Positions 29,363 to 38,660 of a DNA stretch of 64,000 nt are shown one piece after another. Below the pieces are notes generated by a model that had not been told where the DNA came from, did not search any database, and was given only the letters and a program-made list of their open reading frames with translations. How positions within the stretch are numbered: position 1 is the stretch's first letter; the number at the start of each line of letters is the position of its first letter. The stretch is from a virus, in the IMG/VR virus record IMGVR_UViG_3300008117_000010, positions 1 to 64,000 of that record, one strand, 5' to 3'. The position numbers and the translations under genes are program-made.

Positions 29363-30364
29363 ATGTCATTTACATTTTTAGAAACTACAACAGCACCCAT
29401 TCAGATTAAACCTTATTTCAGTCAAAAGATTGATAATATGGGTTTAGAGAAGTATGGCTTGTCATTATTTGATGGCGTATTTCATGAAGAACAATTAGCT
29501 TGTGTTGAAAATAACGGTGTTCGCCGTTATATTACTGGACTTAATGAGTTTGCTCCTTCAGTAAAACAAATTAAAGATCCAGAAAAACGTGAAGCAAAGA
29601 TTAATGAAATTCGTAAAATCGTAGCTCAATTAGAAATGGAACTTGCTTCTAATTCTATTAGACACGATGATCCAGAATTCTGGAACAAAGTAAAATTGCT
29701 ACGTCCTGATAATGATGCCTTTTGGGGCAAGATAAGTATTCGTTGTGGAAATCATCCTGTTTATTTAAATCCGCAGGATCCACATGATTTAATTAAAATA
29801 TTAGCAATTGAAGAAGGTGGTTTTTCAATTATAGCTAAAAGCTATGAAGATGCAAAAACGAAACCAGGTGGTTGTAAATTTTATTTAGATCGTTACGAAG
29901 AAACTATTAGCACTAAAACTTCAACTAAGAAAATTAAAAATAAAGCTCTTGCTAAACTGCAGAAACTTTATGATAGTAATCCTAGTAAGTTATTTTACGT
30001 TGCTAAAATTCTTGACTCAACAGGTGCCAATTATAAGAAGTCAACTCCAAATGATTTGTTGTATGATAATATGGATGTATATATAAATGGTAATGGTGTT
30101 GAATCAAGTATCATTAAAGCTTCTGAACTTTTTATTGAAGCCGAAGAAGCATCAATGGAAGATTTAAAAATTCGTGCATTAGTACGTGATGCAATTTACT
30201 ATAAGTTTATTGTGTCAAAAGCTGATGGATACATTTATGAAAAGACAACTAATACAATGCTTGGTCGTAATTCCGCAGATGTAGCTGAGTTTTTAAAGAA
30301 TCCAATGAATGATGATCTTACTAATCAATTATTAGAGAGTGTTGAACATTATTGGAATCGCTAA
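29363..30364 (+). CDS. Conserved virion-block protein, 333 aa
   Basis: Begins MSFTFLETTTAPIQIKPYFS. Mixed alpha/beta with a charged helix EKREAKINEIRKIVAQLEME and a later region DLKIRALVRDAIYYKFIVSK that looks like a folded C-terminal domain. In crAss-like phages a protein of about this size lies shortly after the capsid gene; its function is unknown to me. Its stop overlaps the next small gene by 1 nt. Confidence 0.75.
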   Translation: MSFTFLETTTAPIQIKPYFSQKIDNMGLEKYGLSLFDGVFHEEQLACVENNGVRRYITGLNEFAPSVKQIKDPEKREAKINEIRKIVAQLEMELASNSIRHDDPEFWNKVKLLRPDNDAFWGKISIRCGNHPVYLNPQDPHDLIKILAIEEGGFSIIAKSYEDAKTKPGGCKFYLDRYEETISTKTSTKKIKNKALAKLQKLYDSNPSKLFYVAKILDSTGANYKKSTPNDLLYDNMDVYINGNGVESSIIKASELFIEAEEASMEDLKIRALVRDAIYYKFIVSKADGYIYEKTTNTMLGRNSADVAEFLKNPMNDDLTNQLLESVEHYWNR

Positions 30365-30468
30365 TGAAACCTAATAAAAATGAAGAGGGTCCTAAAAAAG
30401 AATCTATGAATCCTAATAAATTAAAGGGTCCTAGAAAAATGAAGACTCCAAAGCTTTATAAAAAATAG
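30364..30468 (+). CDS. Very small basic protein, 34 aa
   Basis: ATG 30364 overlaps the preceding stop (TAATG). MKPNKNEEGPKKESMNPNKL contains a short internal repeat: PNK..EGPKK...MNPNK..KGPRK. Lys/Pro-rich, probably unstructured. A terminator begins at its stop. Confidence 0.58.
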   Translation: MKPNKNEEGPKKESMNPNKLKGPRKMKTPKLYKK

Positions 30469-30491
30469 GAGAAGGGAATTGTCCCTTCTCC
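30468..30491 (+). terminator. Intrinsic terminator
   Basis: GGAGAAGGGA-ATTG-TCCCTTCTCC, a perfect 10-bp stem, followed by TTCACTAATTAATATTTT; the T-tract is weak. Confidence 0.75.
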
Positions 30492-30514
30492 TTCACTAAT
30501 TAATATTTTAGACT

Positions 30515-30712
30515 ATGGCAAAAGATAAAAAACCCTCATCAGGTTTAACAGAAAAACAAAAATCTGCAGTTGCTAAAAAAGCAAGAGCAGGTAAAGATAT
30601 TGGTAAAAAAGGTAAATCTTTTGACAAAGTTGCTGCTGCTGCAGGTGGTGGTGAAAAAGGAAAAAGAATTGCTGCTGCAGCTATGTGGAAAAGTATCAAA
30701 CGTAAAGGATAA
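30515..30712 (+). CDS. Small Lys/Ala-rich phage protein, 65 aa
   Basis: SGLTEKQKSAVAKKARAGKD and KGKSFDKVAAAAG...KGKRIAAAAMWKSIKRKG match a small basic family found in many unrelated tailed phages, recognised by the SGLTxKQ start and the AAAAMWK end. Function unknown; possibly DNA- or RNA-binding. Ends 1 nt into the next start. Confidence 0.75.
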   Translation: MAKDKKPSSGLTEKQKSAVAKKARAGKDIGKKGKSFDKVAAAAGGGEKGKRIAAAAMWKSIKRKG

Positions 30713-31416
30713 TGAATAATACAACCCTACAACTCAAAATAAAACAAAGGCTTAATAAGCTTGCTAGCAATGATTATGATAATCTTGAATGCTGGCAGAT
30801 TATTGAAGCTTTTAATAAAGCACAAATACAATGGGTTCGTAGACAAATTATGGGAGCTAACCAATTACGTGAAGCTGCAGAACAATCAACTTTAAAGATT
30901 GGAGACTTACAAATACTTTTAACTGAAGTTAATTTAAACTTAACTCAGAATCAAATTTATGCAGAGTCTCAAGAATTACCAAGTGACTTTTTACATCATA
31001 ATAGAATTGAAGCATTTGTTAAAAAAGATTGTTGTCCTGATGAGCAAATGATATATGTGTATTTAGCTCAAGAAGCTAATATACCTGCTCTACTTGAAAA
31101 TGATTTTACTAAACCTAGTTTTCAATGGGGTGAAACATTTGGAACATATGCAGGAAATAGATTTAGAATCTATAATAATAATGAGTTTAATATAGTAAAT
31201 GCTAAACTTATGTATTATAGATCTCCAACTAAAATTCAAATTGCAGGATGTGTGGATCCATATTCATTACAACAATCCAATACAAATGTAATTTGTGAAT
31301 TTAAAGATGATATAGCAGAAATACTTGCAGATGAAACTGCAAAAATACTATCTGGTGATATTGAATCATTTAACCAATATTCAATTCAATCAGGATCAGT
31401 AACTACAAATACGTAA
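30712..31416 (+). CDS. Structural protein, probable head-completion or adaptor, 234 aa
   Basis: Begins MNNTTLQLKIKQRLNKLASN. N-terminal helices (CWQIIEAFNKAQIQWVRRQI) followed by a beta-rich part and a final helix; this helical N-terminus resembles the start of the 39175 and 39840 ring proteins. Position after the capsid and before the tail genes suggests an adaptor. No motif proves it. Confidence 0.72.
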   Translation: MNNTTLQLKIKQRLNKLASNDYDNLECWQIIEAFNKAQIQWVRRQIMGANQLREAAEQSTLKIGDLQILLTEVNLNLTQNQIYAESQELPSDFLHHNRIEAFVKKDCCPDEQMIYVYLAQEANIPALLENDFTKPSFQWGETFGTYAGNRFRIYNNNEFNIVNAKLMYYRSPTKIQIAGCVDPYSLQQSNTNVICEFKDDIAEILADETAKILSGDIESFNQYSIQSGSVTTNT

Positions 31417-31464
31417 CCTAATAAGAAGTTTTCTTAAATAATATTGCATATTCTTTAAAGACTT

Positions 31465-31490
31465 CTTATATTATATATATAAATTGTTTG
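31465..31490 (+). promoter_or_regulatory. AT-rich promoter-like repeat, copy b
   Basis: CTTATATTATATATATAAAT, with 21 nt (31467-31487) identical to the copy at 13428-13448. It ends 23 nt before the 508-aa gene start. Its first part CTTATATTATA also resembles 38641 and 50033. Confidence 0.55.
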
Positions 31491-31512
31491 TTTAACTTTT
31501 AAAAATTAAATT

Positions 31513-33039
31513 ATGTCTTATTTTAATCATGCTTTCCAAAAAGCTTTTGTAGGCACAGGTGGCTACAATGGTAATACGGTTGGTTCTACTACAGCAGGAT
31601 TAACTCCAAGCAGCACCCCACAGTTTGCGTTTTACGACCAAAACTATAATGGTGTTAACCTTGGAAACATTGTTGCTGGTGAATCTAACTGTTGTCCTCT
31701 TATTCTTGCTTCCGCTTCTTTCCGTACTTCGGATATGATAGGACCCTATCATGGTGGATACCAAGAATCTAACAAATCAAAGGTTATTAACCCGAAGTAT
31801 GTTACTAAATTCTATCGTGTTGATAACTGTGATGTTCAGCAAGCTCAAGTATTGGTTGGTCAAACCAACTTATCTTTTGAAAACCCTGCTTGTTGTAAAG
31901 AATTTTTGTGTGATGAAACTTACTATCTACGTGTAGATATTAAAGGTTCACCCGCACTTGAATTTTTAACTCGTAATGCTTATCTCACAGCAGATGCATA
32001 CACGGGTTGTTGTGCTGACCCAGCAGCAGCACCTACTGCAGTAAATCCATTAATCGTTTATGTTCAATGGGCATATAACTTATTAAGGAACCAAACCATT
32101 AATCCATTTATCAGTGTTACTCCTACGTATACAACTGACAATGGTGTTAACTGGACTGCAATTGGTGATGGAACTAGCTCTGCAGCTAACTTACAAACTC
32201 TTTTAGATTTTATCACTGGAGTTACTCCTTATCCTGCGGTAAGTGACTGTGTTACAGATCCTACGCATGGTGCAGGTCTTATTATAGATGGTGCTTATGT
32301 AGACACCCGCTTCGCAGATTGTACTTTCTATCCTACCGATGGAACTAAAGCTTTCTTAGAGCCTGTTGTTGTTCTTGCATCTGAAGTTGATTTTAACGGA
32401 GATCCTTGTGCATTTACTGGTATCTGCGTTGTTGATCAGTGTGATCCTATTCAATTAAAAGGAAGTGGTGAAAAAGTAATTCGTGAAGTAATGCTTACCG
32501 AAGCTTATCGTCAACAACCTACTCATACTGGTAAAGATCTTCGCATTCGCGAAATTACTGGTGGTACTGATATTTTCACTGCTATTCCACGTAATGCATT
32601 CTATACCCGTTATTTTATCGAGCACGTAGTTCCACGTTTCAACAATCCTTCTGGAGTATTTGATAACGATCGTTACTTACTCGAAATTGTTGCTAACCCA
32701 AGCGTTACAACTTTTGCAACCGGCGTATCTATTGATACTACTCCTCCTGTAGCAGATGAAACTGGTATTGGTATCGGTGATGTTGTTTACTTGAATGGTG
32801 TTGATACGACCTTAACTGTTGCTAGTGTTGGACCTCTTACATTAAGTGGTAACATAGTTGTTGCAGCAGGTGATGTATTAACCTTCCTTGAAGCCAACCT
32901 TCATGAATTTGAAGTTGACGTAAATGGATGGTTAGCATGTGCTAATGGTGGTCAAGAGTGTGTACAGTTAGAAATTATTAACTGTAATGGAATTTGTACT
33001 CCTGCTGATCCTGAAGTGATAGTAGAAGGTATAGGTTAA
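31513..33039 (+). CDS. Abundant structural protein, 508 aa
   Basis: Begins MSYFNHAFQKAFVGTGGYNG. Richer in G/C and in Cys pairs (CCPLIL, PACCKEFLCD, GCCADP) than other virion proteins; the codon choice resembles that of the capsid gene, hinting at high copy number. C-terminal 100 residues look like an Ig-like beta domain. It could be an auxiliary capsid or head-tail sheath protein. It is a single-gene unit between a putative late promoter and a strong terminator. Confidence 0.74.
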   Translation: MSYFNHAFQKAFVGTGGYNGNTVGSTTAGLTPSSTPQFAFYDQNYNGVNLGNIVAGESNCCPLILASASFRTSDMIGPYHGGYQESNKSKVINPKYVTKFYRVDNCDVQQAQVLVGQTNLSFENPACCKEFLCDETYYLRVDIKGSPALEFLTRNAYLTADAYTGCCADPAAAPTAVNPLIVYVQWAYNLLRNQTINPFISVTPTYTTDNGVNWTAIGDGTSSAANLQTLLDFITGVTPYPAVSDCVTDPTHGAGLIIDGAYVDTRFADCTFYPTDGTKAFLEPVVVLASEVDFNGDPCAFTGICVVDQCDPIQLKGSGEKVIREVMLTEAYRQQPTHTGKDLRIREITGGTDIFTAIPRNAFYTRYFIEHVVPRFNNPSGVFDNDRYLLEIVANPSVTTFATGVSIDTTPPVADETGIGIGDVVYLNGVDTTLTVASVGPLTLSGNIVVAAGDVLTFLEANLHEFEVDVNGWLACANGGQECVQLEIINCNGICTPADPEVIVEGIG

Positions 33040-33061
33040 TTTTCATTTACTAACTAATAAA

Positions 33062-33098
33062 AAAAGGGAGAGTGAGATCTGTATCTCCTCTCCCTTTT
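33062..33098 (+). terminator. Long terminator hairpin
   Basis: AAAAGGGAGAG then GAGAT pair with ATCTC then CTCTCCCTTTT around CTGT: 16 bp with one bulged T (33073). Ends in TTTT; the next ATG is 14 nt away. Confidence 0.85.
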
Positions 33099-33111
33099 AA
33101 TCTTTAAAATT

Positions 33112-33672
33112 ATGGCTCAACATAAATTATCATTAGAAGTACCAGATACATTAAATAAATGTATATTCAGAATAATTGATACAAGTATCTATTCTGATCT
33201 TGTACCTTTGGAATGTGGTCTATTACAAATTACTCCTCCAGGATTTACTGAGTCATATTCTCTTGAGTTAGATCCTGGGTTTATTGAAAATATTACACTT
33301 TGTCAATTAGGTGTACAAACTACTAATTGTAGTAATTATAATAATGACTTTTCTGATGGTGTATATGTTATAAAATATAGCGTTGCACCAAATGAAACTG
33401 TATATGTTGAATATAATCATTTACGAATTACTTCAACATTAAATTTATTAAATGACTTATTATGCTGTATTGATGTGCCAAATTGTGCGCCTCAAGGTAA
33501 AATAAAAGAAGTTTTAAAAGAAATACATATATTAGATGCAATGTTAAAGGCTGCAAAAGCCCAAGTAGAATATTGTCAAAAACCAAATAATGGCACTAAC
33601 ATTCTTAACTACGTACATAATAGATTAAAGAAATTATACGGAGAAGCAGGATGTGGATGCTTAACATGTTAA
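33112..33672 (+). CDS. Structural protein with Cys-rich tail, 186 aa
   Basis: The N-terminal 110 residues look like a beta-sandwich (KLSLEVPDTLNKCIFRIIDT, DGVYVIKYSVAPNETVYVEY). A helical part and the end GEAGCGCLTC follow, with two CxC-type pairs. Likely a minor virion protein; the Cys cluster may bind metal together with the next small protein. Confidence 0.7.
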   Translation: MAQHKLSLEVPDTLNKCIFRIIDTSIYSDLVPLECGLLQITPPGFTESYSLELDPGFIENITLCQLGVQTTNCSNYNNDFSDGVYVIKYSVAPNETVYVEYNHLRITSTLNLLNDLLCCIDVPNCAPQGKIKEVLKEIHILDAMLKAAKAQVEYCQKPNNGTNILNYVHNRLKKLYGEAGCGCLTC

Positions 33673-33692
33673 ACTTTTAAAAACCAACAACA

Positions 33693-33827
33693 ATGGCTTC
33701 AAAATGCGGAAACTGTGGAAATCGTTTAGGATGCGGATGTCAAAAAAGAACAACTGCTGATGGTAGAACGGGATGTGTTAAATGCATTAATAAATTACAG
33801 CAAGAAAAACCCAAAGAAAAGGAATGA
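33693..33827 (+). CDS. Small Cys-rich protein, 44 aa
   Basis: ATG 33693 opens MASKCGNCGNRLGCGCQKRT and later has GCVKC. Six to seven Cys in 44 residues suggest a zinc knuckle. CxNCGNxxxxCGC recurs at the start of the 37386 protein. Its stop overlaps the next ATG (ATGA). Confidence 0.65.
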   Translation: MASKCGNCGNRLGCGCQKRTTADGRTGCVKCINKLQQEKPKEKE

Positions 33828-35887
33828 GTTTAATACAAACATATGCTCAGTTTGCTAGTGTAGCAGGAGATACAAGTTCAATATACAGTAGTCCTGATAA
33901 TGGTGTTACTTGGAATCCTATAAATAGTTTTAATCCACACATTTTTGTGGATGGATCATTTATTCGTGGATCTCTTCACACTCATAAGTATAATCATAAT
34001 AAAGTATTTTTTGCTGGTTGTAGTTCTCTTGGAACTACACGAATTGTTAGATCCTTTAACCAAGGAATATCTGCTTTTATTGCAGGTGGAAACTGGAGTA
34101 TCGTAGCTACAAATGATTTTACAAATGGGTCATTTTTAAATGGAAGATTTTCATCTGCTAGTATAGATGATATATACTTAATAGGAGATCAATATTTATA
34201 TAAATCATCTAATAAGGGATTTACATTTAATTATGTTGGTCTTTTAAATAATATTTTAAATACTACTATAACTCTAGGTACATATAGAGATGTCTTCTTT
34301 GCAAACCAAAATGTAGGTATAATTTCAGTATACGATGAAGTTTATACAACAATTGACGGTGGAACAACATGGAATATTTTACCAGTAATACCTTCAGTTA
34401 TTATTCGTAGTGCAATTATTGATTCAACTGGTCTTAATATTAATTTATTAGAAGAATCAGGATTAAACTTTACTGTATATAATAGTATAGATGGTGGTGT
34501 TACTTGGACATCTTTTACAGCTGTAGGAAGTGCAAGAAGATTTTTACCGTGTCTTGATGATCCAAATACACTCTATATAGAAAAAAGAACACCACAAACT
34601 TCAATATATAAATCTGTTAACTTTGGAATAAATTGGGTACAAATAGTTGGAAGTGCCTCAACTACAGTTAATTTTTTTAATAATGATTGTGCTTCAACAG
34701 GTACTGGTCTTGCAGATTTTTCTACGTATAGAACAATAAATGGTGGTGTAACATATACTCAACAACTTGCAGGACTTTCGAGATTATATGCTGCTACAGC
34801 TACGTCATATGAATGTGGTTGTCCACCTGATAGTATTACAATAGATAATGAATGTATTTGGGGAGAACCATCGTGTTATACAACAACTCCTCCATATTTA
34901 GAGGGAACTGAATGTTATTCAGAAGCTCCTATACCTTGTTGTTATTCATTAATTCCATGTATTCTTAATGGAGGACCAATACAAACTAATGAAGTATTAA
35001 CACCAGGAATTGGTCAATACGTTGGTCAAGTTGTTAAAATAGAAAGTTCAAATAGTTGTTATCAGGTAACAGTTACTGATTCTATTTGTGATGAAGGTAT
35101 TGCAGTAGTTGTTGAATCTGTATATGAAGATTGTTATGGTTGTAATCCCGTTTATATGTTAACTGCATGTAACGATGTTGAACCACCAATTATTTCACCA
35201 TTATATACAACACAAGTTGAATTTGCTGATTACTTAGGTCAAGTCGTTTGGATTGATAGTAGTAGTACTCCAGCATTTAGAACATGTTATTTTGTAGGTA
35301 TTGGACCTTATGATGCAACAGTTGGTACATTACCATCAGTAACTCAAAGTTTTGATTCATGTGAACTTTGTGGATACTATAGACTTATTAACTGTCTTGA
35401 TCAAAATGATATATTATATAGTCTAGATACTACGCTAAATACATATTTAGATAAGGTAGGTAAATATAATGACGCTTGTTATCAAGTAGAGTTTGTAAAT
35501 GGATATATTGATGAGGAATTTATTAATAATCCGTTTACTGAAAATCCATATGAAGATTGCGCATGTTGTACATATACGCCTCCTGAACCAGAATTTAAAA
35601 AATATACCCGTGTAATTCCAGAACCAGTACGTGAGTTTTATAGAATCGCACAAAGTAAATGTCATATTGAAACATATGTAAAATACGGAGTAGCATGGTA
35701 TTCAGAATACATGAAAATTGCTCAAGGTATAAATACTTGTGTTGATGTTGACGTTGATAAAATCTGGTTAAAAATGAAATTACAAGAGCTTAGTTTATTA
35801 AATGATGAGACAGCTTGTACAACAACATCAATAATTCCACCAGAAGAATGTGATGAACCAACTGGATGGCAACCGACATTTCAATAA
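33824..35887 (+). CDS. Asp-box beta-propeller structural protein, 687 aa
   Basis: Residues 1 to about 320 contain six to seven Asp-box-type repeats about 45 residues apart: SSPDNGVTW (near 22), SFNQGIS (near 77), SSNKGFTF (near 127), TIDGGTTW (near 175), SIDGGVTW (near 222), SVNFGINW (near 264) and TINGGVTY (near 302). This spacing fits a sialidase-like seven-bladed propeller. I see no sialidase Arg triad, so carbohydrate binding or scaffolding is more likely than catalysis. The C-terminal half is Cys-rich with three similar units of about 80 residues (e.g. CNDVEPP, NCLDQND), ending in a helical domain. Probably a surface appendage. Confidence 0.77.
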   Translation: MSLIQTYAQFASVAGDTSSIYSSPDNGVTWNPINSFNPHIFVDGSFIRGSLHTHKYNHNKVFFAGCSSLGTTRIVRSFNQGISAFIAGGNWSIVATNDFTNGSFLNGRFSSASIDDIYLIGDQYLYKSSNKGFTFNYVGLLNNILNTTITLGTYRDVFFANQNVGIISVYDEVYTTIDGGTTWNILPVIPSVIIRSAIIDSTGLNINLLEESGLNFTVYNSIDGGVTWTSFTAVGSARRFLPCLDDPNTLYIEKRTPQTSIYKSVNFGINWVQIVGSASTTVNFFNNDCASTGTGLADFSTYRTINGGVTYTQQLAGLSRLYAATATSYECGCPPDSITIDNECIWGEPSCYTTTPPYLEGTECYSEAPIPCCYSLIPCILNGGPIQTNEVLTPGIGQYVGQVVKIESSNSCYQVTVTDSICDEGIAVVVESVYEDCYGCNPVYMLTACNDVEPPIISPLYTTQVEFADYLGQVVWIDSSSTPAFRTCYFVGIGPYDATVGTLPSVTQSFDSCELCGYYRLINCLDQNDILYSLDTTLNTYLDKVGKYNDACYQVEFVNGYIDEEFINNPFTENPYEDCACCTYTPPEPEFKKYTRVIPEPVREFYRIAQSKCHIETYVKYGVAWYSEYMKIAQGINTCVDVDVDKIWLKMKLQELSLLNDETACTTTSIIPPEECDEPTGWQPTFQ

Positions 35888-35912
35888 AATTTATTAAATT
35901 ATAATAGAAGAT

Positions 35913-37376
35913 ATGTTACCAATTAAAAATACAAATGATCAATCAGGATGTAATCCTGTATCATCCAACTGCGTAATATGGCAAGGACCAGATATTCCTT
36001 GTATTCAATTATGTCATGGAGATTCTATAAGTGATGTTACGGCAAAACTAGCGACAGAGTTATGTGAAGTATTAAATCTTCTTGATTTAACACAATATGA
36101 TATTTCATGTTTTAGTCCTGTTTGTCCAGCATTTACAGATTTTAGCGATCTAGTTCAATTCATAATAAATAAATTATGTGAATTAGAAGCATGCTGTAAT
36201 CAACAACCAGCAACTCCTCCAGGATGTCCTGATTGCATTTTAAATATTGCAACATGTTTTCAATATATAAATGAATTGGGTGATAAAATCACCACAATGC
36301 AACTTGATGATTATGTTACTGCTATTGGTAATAAAGTATGTACATTAGAAGCAGCTTTAACTGCATTACAAGCAACTGTTGCAAATCATGAAGCGCGTAT
36401 TACATATATTGAAAATAACTGTTGTGATAATGGAGGTGGAGGAGTATCTCTTACTATTCCAGACAGTTGTTTAGATCCTACGCTTTCAAATATTCCAATA
36501 GATGATTTTGTTGAAGATTTAGAATTTGCATTTTGTCAATTACAGAATGCAACAGGAACTCCTTCTGTAATACAGTCAAATATAACTCCCGATTGTTTTC
36601 CACCTTCACAAGGACAATTACCACCTGCACTAGATCCAGCAAATGCTGGTAATCCAGTAGATGGATTTGCTTTTGCAAATTTTGCTACTATGGCAGGATC
36701 ACTTGGAAATGCTTGGGCAATGATATGTGATTTATATTTAGCAGTTCAAGATATTAAAAATAATTGCTGTAGTGTTGGTTGTAATGATATTGATTTTACA
36801 TATCAATCAGTTACATTCAATGATCCAAACATATTAGTATCAACAATTGGTAATATACCAAGTGGATTTAACCAATGTGGTACTGGTTCACAAGTTACAA
36901 TAATTGATGCATACGGAACAACTGCAAATGCAACTTGGACATATGATATAACTGGAAATCCAGTATCTATACCATTACCATTAACTCTTTCAAATAGTAT
37001 TAAATATAACTTATCATTTAATGCTTGTATAACAAATGGTACTGAGACATGCTATCAGAATCATTTTCAAGTAGTTAATGGAAATATAACTTGTGCATCA
37101 TTAGCTCTTGCTATAGGTGATAACACAGATGGAACAGCTACAATTTCATTTACTATGCCTATTGCAGCAAATAATATTAATTATAATTTAACGGCAACAG
37201 CAGGTAATGGTGTTGTATTTACAACCAGTGGTTCTACACAAGGTGTTCCTATTATTTGGAATACAGGTGCTTTCTTAGGTGCTCCTGGAAATACATCCGT
37301 AACTGTAGTTTTACAGTTGGATCAAAATGGTTATGCTTTATCATGTAGTACTAATGGATTAATAACAAGAATATAA
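35913..37376 (+). CDS. Appendage/fibre-like structural protein, 487 aa
   Basis: A Cys-rich first half (CNPVSSNCVIW, CCNQQP, GCPDC) with predicted coiled coil near 140-175 (NKVCTLEAALTALQATVANH) and a C-terminal Thr/Asn-rich beta part (SYNACIT-like strands). The coiled coil suggests a trimer. Likely part of the head or tail appendages encoded together in 33.1-38.5 kb. Confidence 0.7.
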   Translation: MLPIKNTNDQSGCNPVSSNCVIWQGPDIPCIQLCHGDSISDVTAKLATELCEVLNLLDLTQYDISCFSPVCPAFTDFSDLVQFIINKLCELEACCNQQPATPPGCPDCILNIATCFQYINELGDKITTMQLDDYVTAIGNKVCTLEAALTALQATVANHEARITYIENNCCDNGGGGVSLTIPDSCLDPTLSNIPIDDFVEDLEFAFCQLQNATGTPSVIQSNITPDCFPPSQGQLPPALDPANAGNPVDGFAFANFATMAGSLGNAWAMICDLYLAVQDIKNNCCSVGCNDIDFTYQSVTFNDPNILVSTIGNIPSGFNQCGTGSQVTIIDAYGTTANATWTYDITGNPVSIPLPLTLSNSIKYNLSFNACITNGTETCYQNHFQVVNGNITCASLALAIGDNTDGTATISFTMPIAANNINYNLTATAGNGVVFTTSGSTQGVPIIWNTGAFLGAPGNTSVTVVLQLDQNGYALSCSTNGLITRI

Positions 37377-37385
37377 ATATAAATA

Positions 37386-38171
37386 ATGGCAACTTGCTCT
37401 AACTGCGGAAATACAACAATAAAATGTGGATGTAAAGATACACCGCTAACAACTCCACCATCATATACTTGTCCACCAAGTGATTCATGTCCTGATCCAA
37501 CACCGTGTTTTGAAACTATTCAAGATACTTGTGTTGTTCATAGCTTAAATTATGGATTACCATGTTTAGGTGTAGAACCAGGAATGACACTTGAAGAAAT
37601 AATTCAATTACTTAACATTGAATTAAATTCAATAAACAATACTATTCCAACTATTACTACATATGGTTTATTTGCTCAAACAGCAAATAGCACACCAGTT
37701 ACAAATACTGCTGTAGAAACTACATTAATAAATGGCGGTGTAGGAACATTAACTATTCCAGCTAATGGATTTGATGTAGGACATAGTTTTAGAGCAGTAA
37801 TGGGAGGTGTTATGAACGCAGCAAATAATCAAACTATAAGAATAAAAGTTAAAGCTGGTTCTATTATACTATTGGATAGCGGTATTCAATCTTTAACAAA
37901 CTCAATAATAAGTGATATTTGGAGTTTAAATATAGACTTTACCATAAGACAATTAGGAGCAGCGGGTGTTGCTTCACTAGTAACATTAGCAACTTTTCAT
38001 TATACAAAAACAAATAATGCTACAGTTGAAGGATTTGCTTTTAATAATGTTAATAATACCACATTTGATACAACAATTAGCAATACATTAAATATTACTG
38101 TTCAATGGGGAGCCGCTAATCCAAGTAATAGTATATATAGTGATATATTCGTTTTAAATAAAGTTTATTAA
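37386..38171 (+). CDS. Structural protein with Cys knuckle and beta domain, 261 aa
   Basis: N-terminus MATCSNCGNTTIKCGCKDTP repeats the Cys pattern of the 44-aa protein. Residues about 40-90 resemble part of the preceding protein. The last 160 residues form a beta-sandwich-like domain (TLTIPANGFDVGHSFRAVMG, IRIKVKAGSIILLDSG) of the kind that ends phage fibres. Likely a receptor-binding or decoration protein. Confidence 0.7.
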   Translation: MATCSNCGNTTIKCGCKDTPLTTPPSYTCPPSDSCPDPTPCFETIQDTCVVHSLNYGLPCLGVEPGMTLEEIIQLLNIELNSINNTIPTITTYGLFAQTANSTPVTNTAVETTLINGGVGTLTIPANGFDVGHSFRAVMGGVMNAANNQTIRIKVKAGSIILLDSGIQSLTNSIISDIWSLNIDFTIRQLGAAGVASLVTLATFHYTKTNNATVEGFAFNNVNNTTFDTTISNTLNITVQWGAANPSNSIYSDIFVLNKVY

Positions 38172-38182
38172 AATAAAATACA

Positions 38183-38521
38183 ATGTCAGGATTATCAATA
38201 GATATATGTAGTGAAATTCCATTATATAATGAGAATTGTCTACCACCGTATGATGTTCACCCTTCTTATATAGGGACATCATCAATTATAATAACATGGA
38301 GCAATACAGGTGCTGATTCATATACTTTATATATAAGTAATGATGGCTCTACATGGACAACAACAGCTGTAACTGCTCCTTCTAGTACATTAATAAATCC
38401 AAGTCAAACAATTAGTGGATTAAGTCCAAATACTACTTACTATTTTAAAGTTAGAACTAATTGTGAAGGACCAATTAATTCAGAAAGTGCAATTATATCT
38501 ATATTAACAAAAACTAGTTAG
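38183..38521 (+). CDS. Stand-alone fibronectin type III domain protein, 112 aa
   Basis: Residues 28-110 form one FN3 domain: TSSIIITWSNTGADSYTLYI, the turn GSTWTT, and TISGLSPNTTYYFKVRTNCE with the classic L-x-P-x-T-x-Y-x-F-x-V pattern. FN3 domains in phage virions usually bind weakly to carbohydrates or other capsid parts. It is the last gene before a strong terminator. Confidence 0.8.
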   Translation: MSGLSIDICSEIPLYNENCLPPYDVHPSYIGTSSIIITWSNTGADSYTLYISNDGSTWTTTAVTAPSSTLINPSQTISGLSPNTTYYFKVRTNCEGPINSESAIISILTKTS

Positions 38522-38560
38522 TCGAGATGTTTGTTGGTTTTTTACCTTGACTACAACAAG

Positions 38561-38589
38561 AGAAAGCTCTGGATAAACCAGAGCTTTCT
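38561..38589 (+). terminator. Strong terminator after the appendage genes
   Basis: Perfect 12-bp stem AGAAAGCTCTGG/CCAGAGCTTTCT around ATAAA, followed by TTGTAATT. Confidence 0.88.
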
Positions 38590-38637
38590 TTGTAATTAGA
38601 AACATTTGTATTAGTTTTATTACAATAAAAAATTCCG

Positions 38638-38655
38638 TATCTTATAATATAAATA
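38638..38655 (+). promoter_or_regulatory. Putative late promoter motif, copy c
   Basis: TATCTTATAATATAAATA lies between a terminator and ATG 38661. It matches 50030-50046 (TATCTTGTAATATAATT) and the first part of copy b. Confidence 0.5.
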
Positions 38656-38660
38656 CAATT

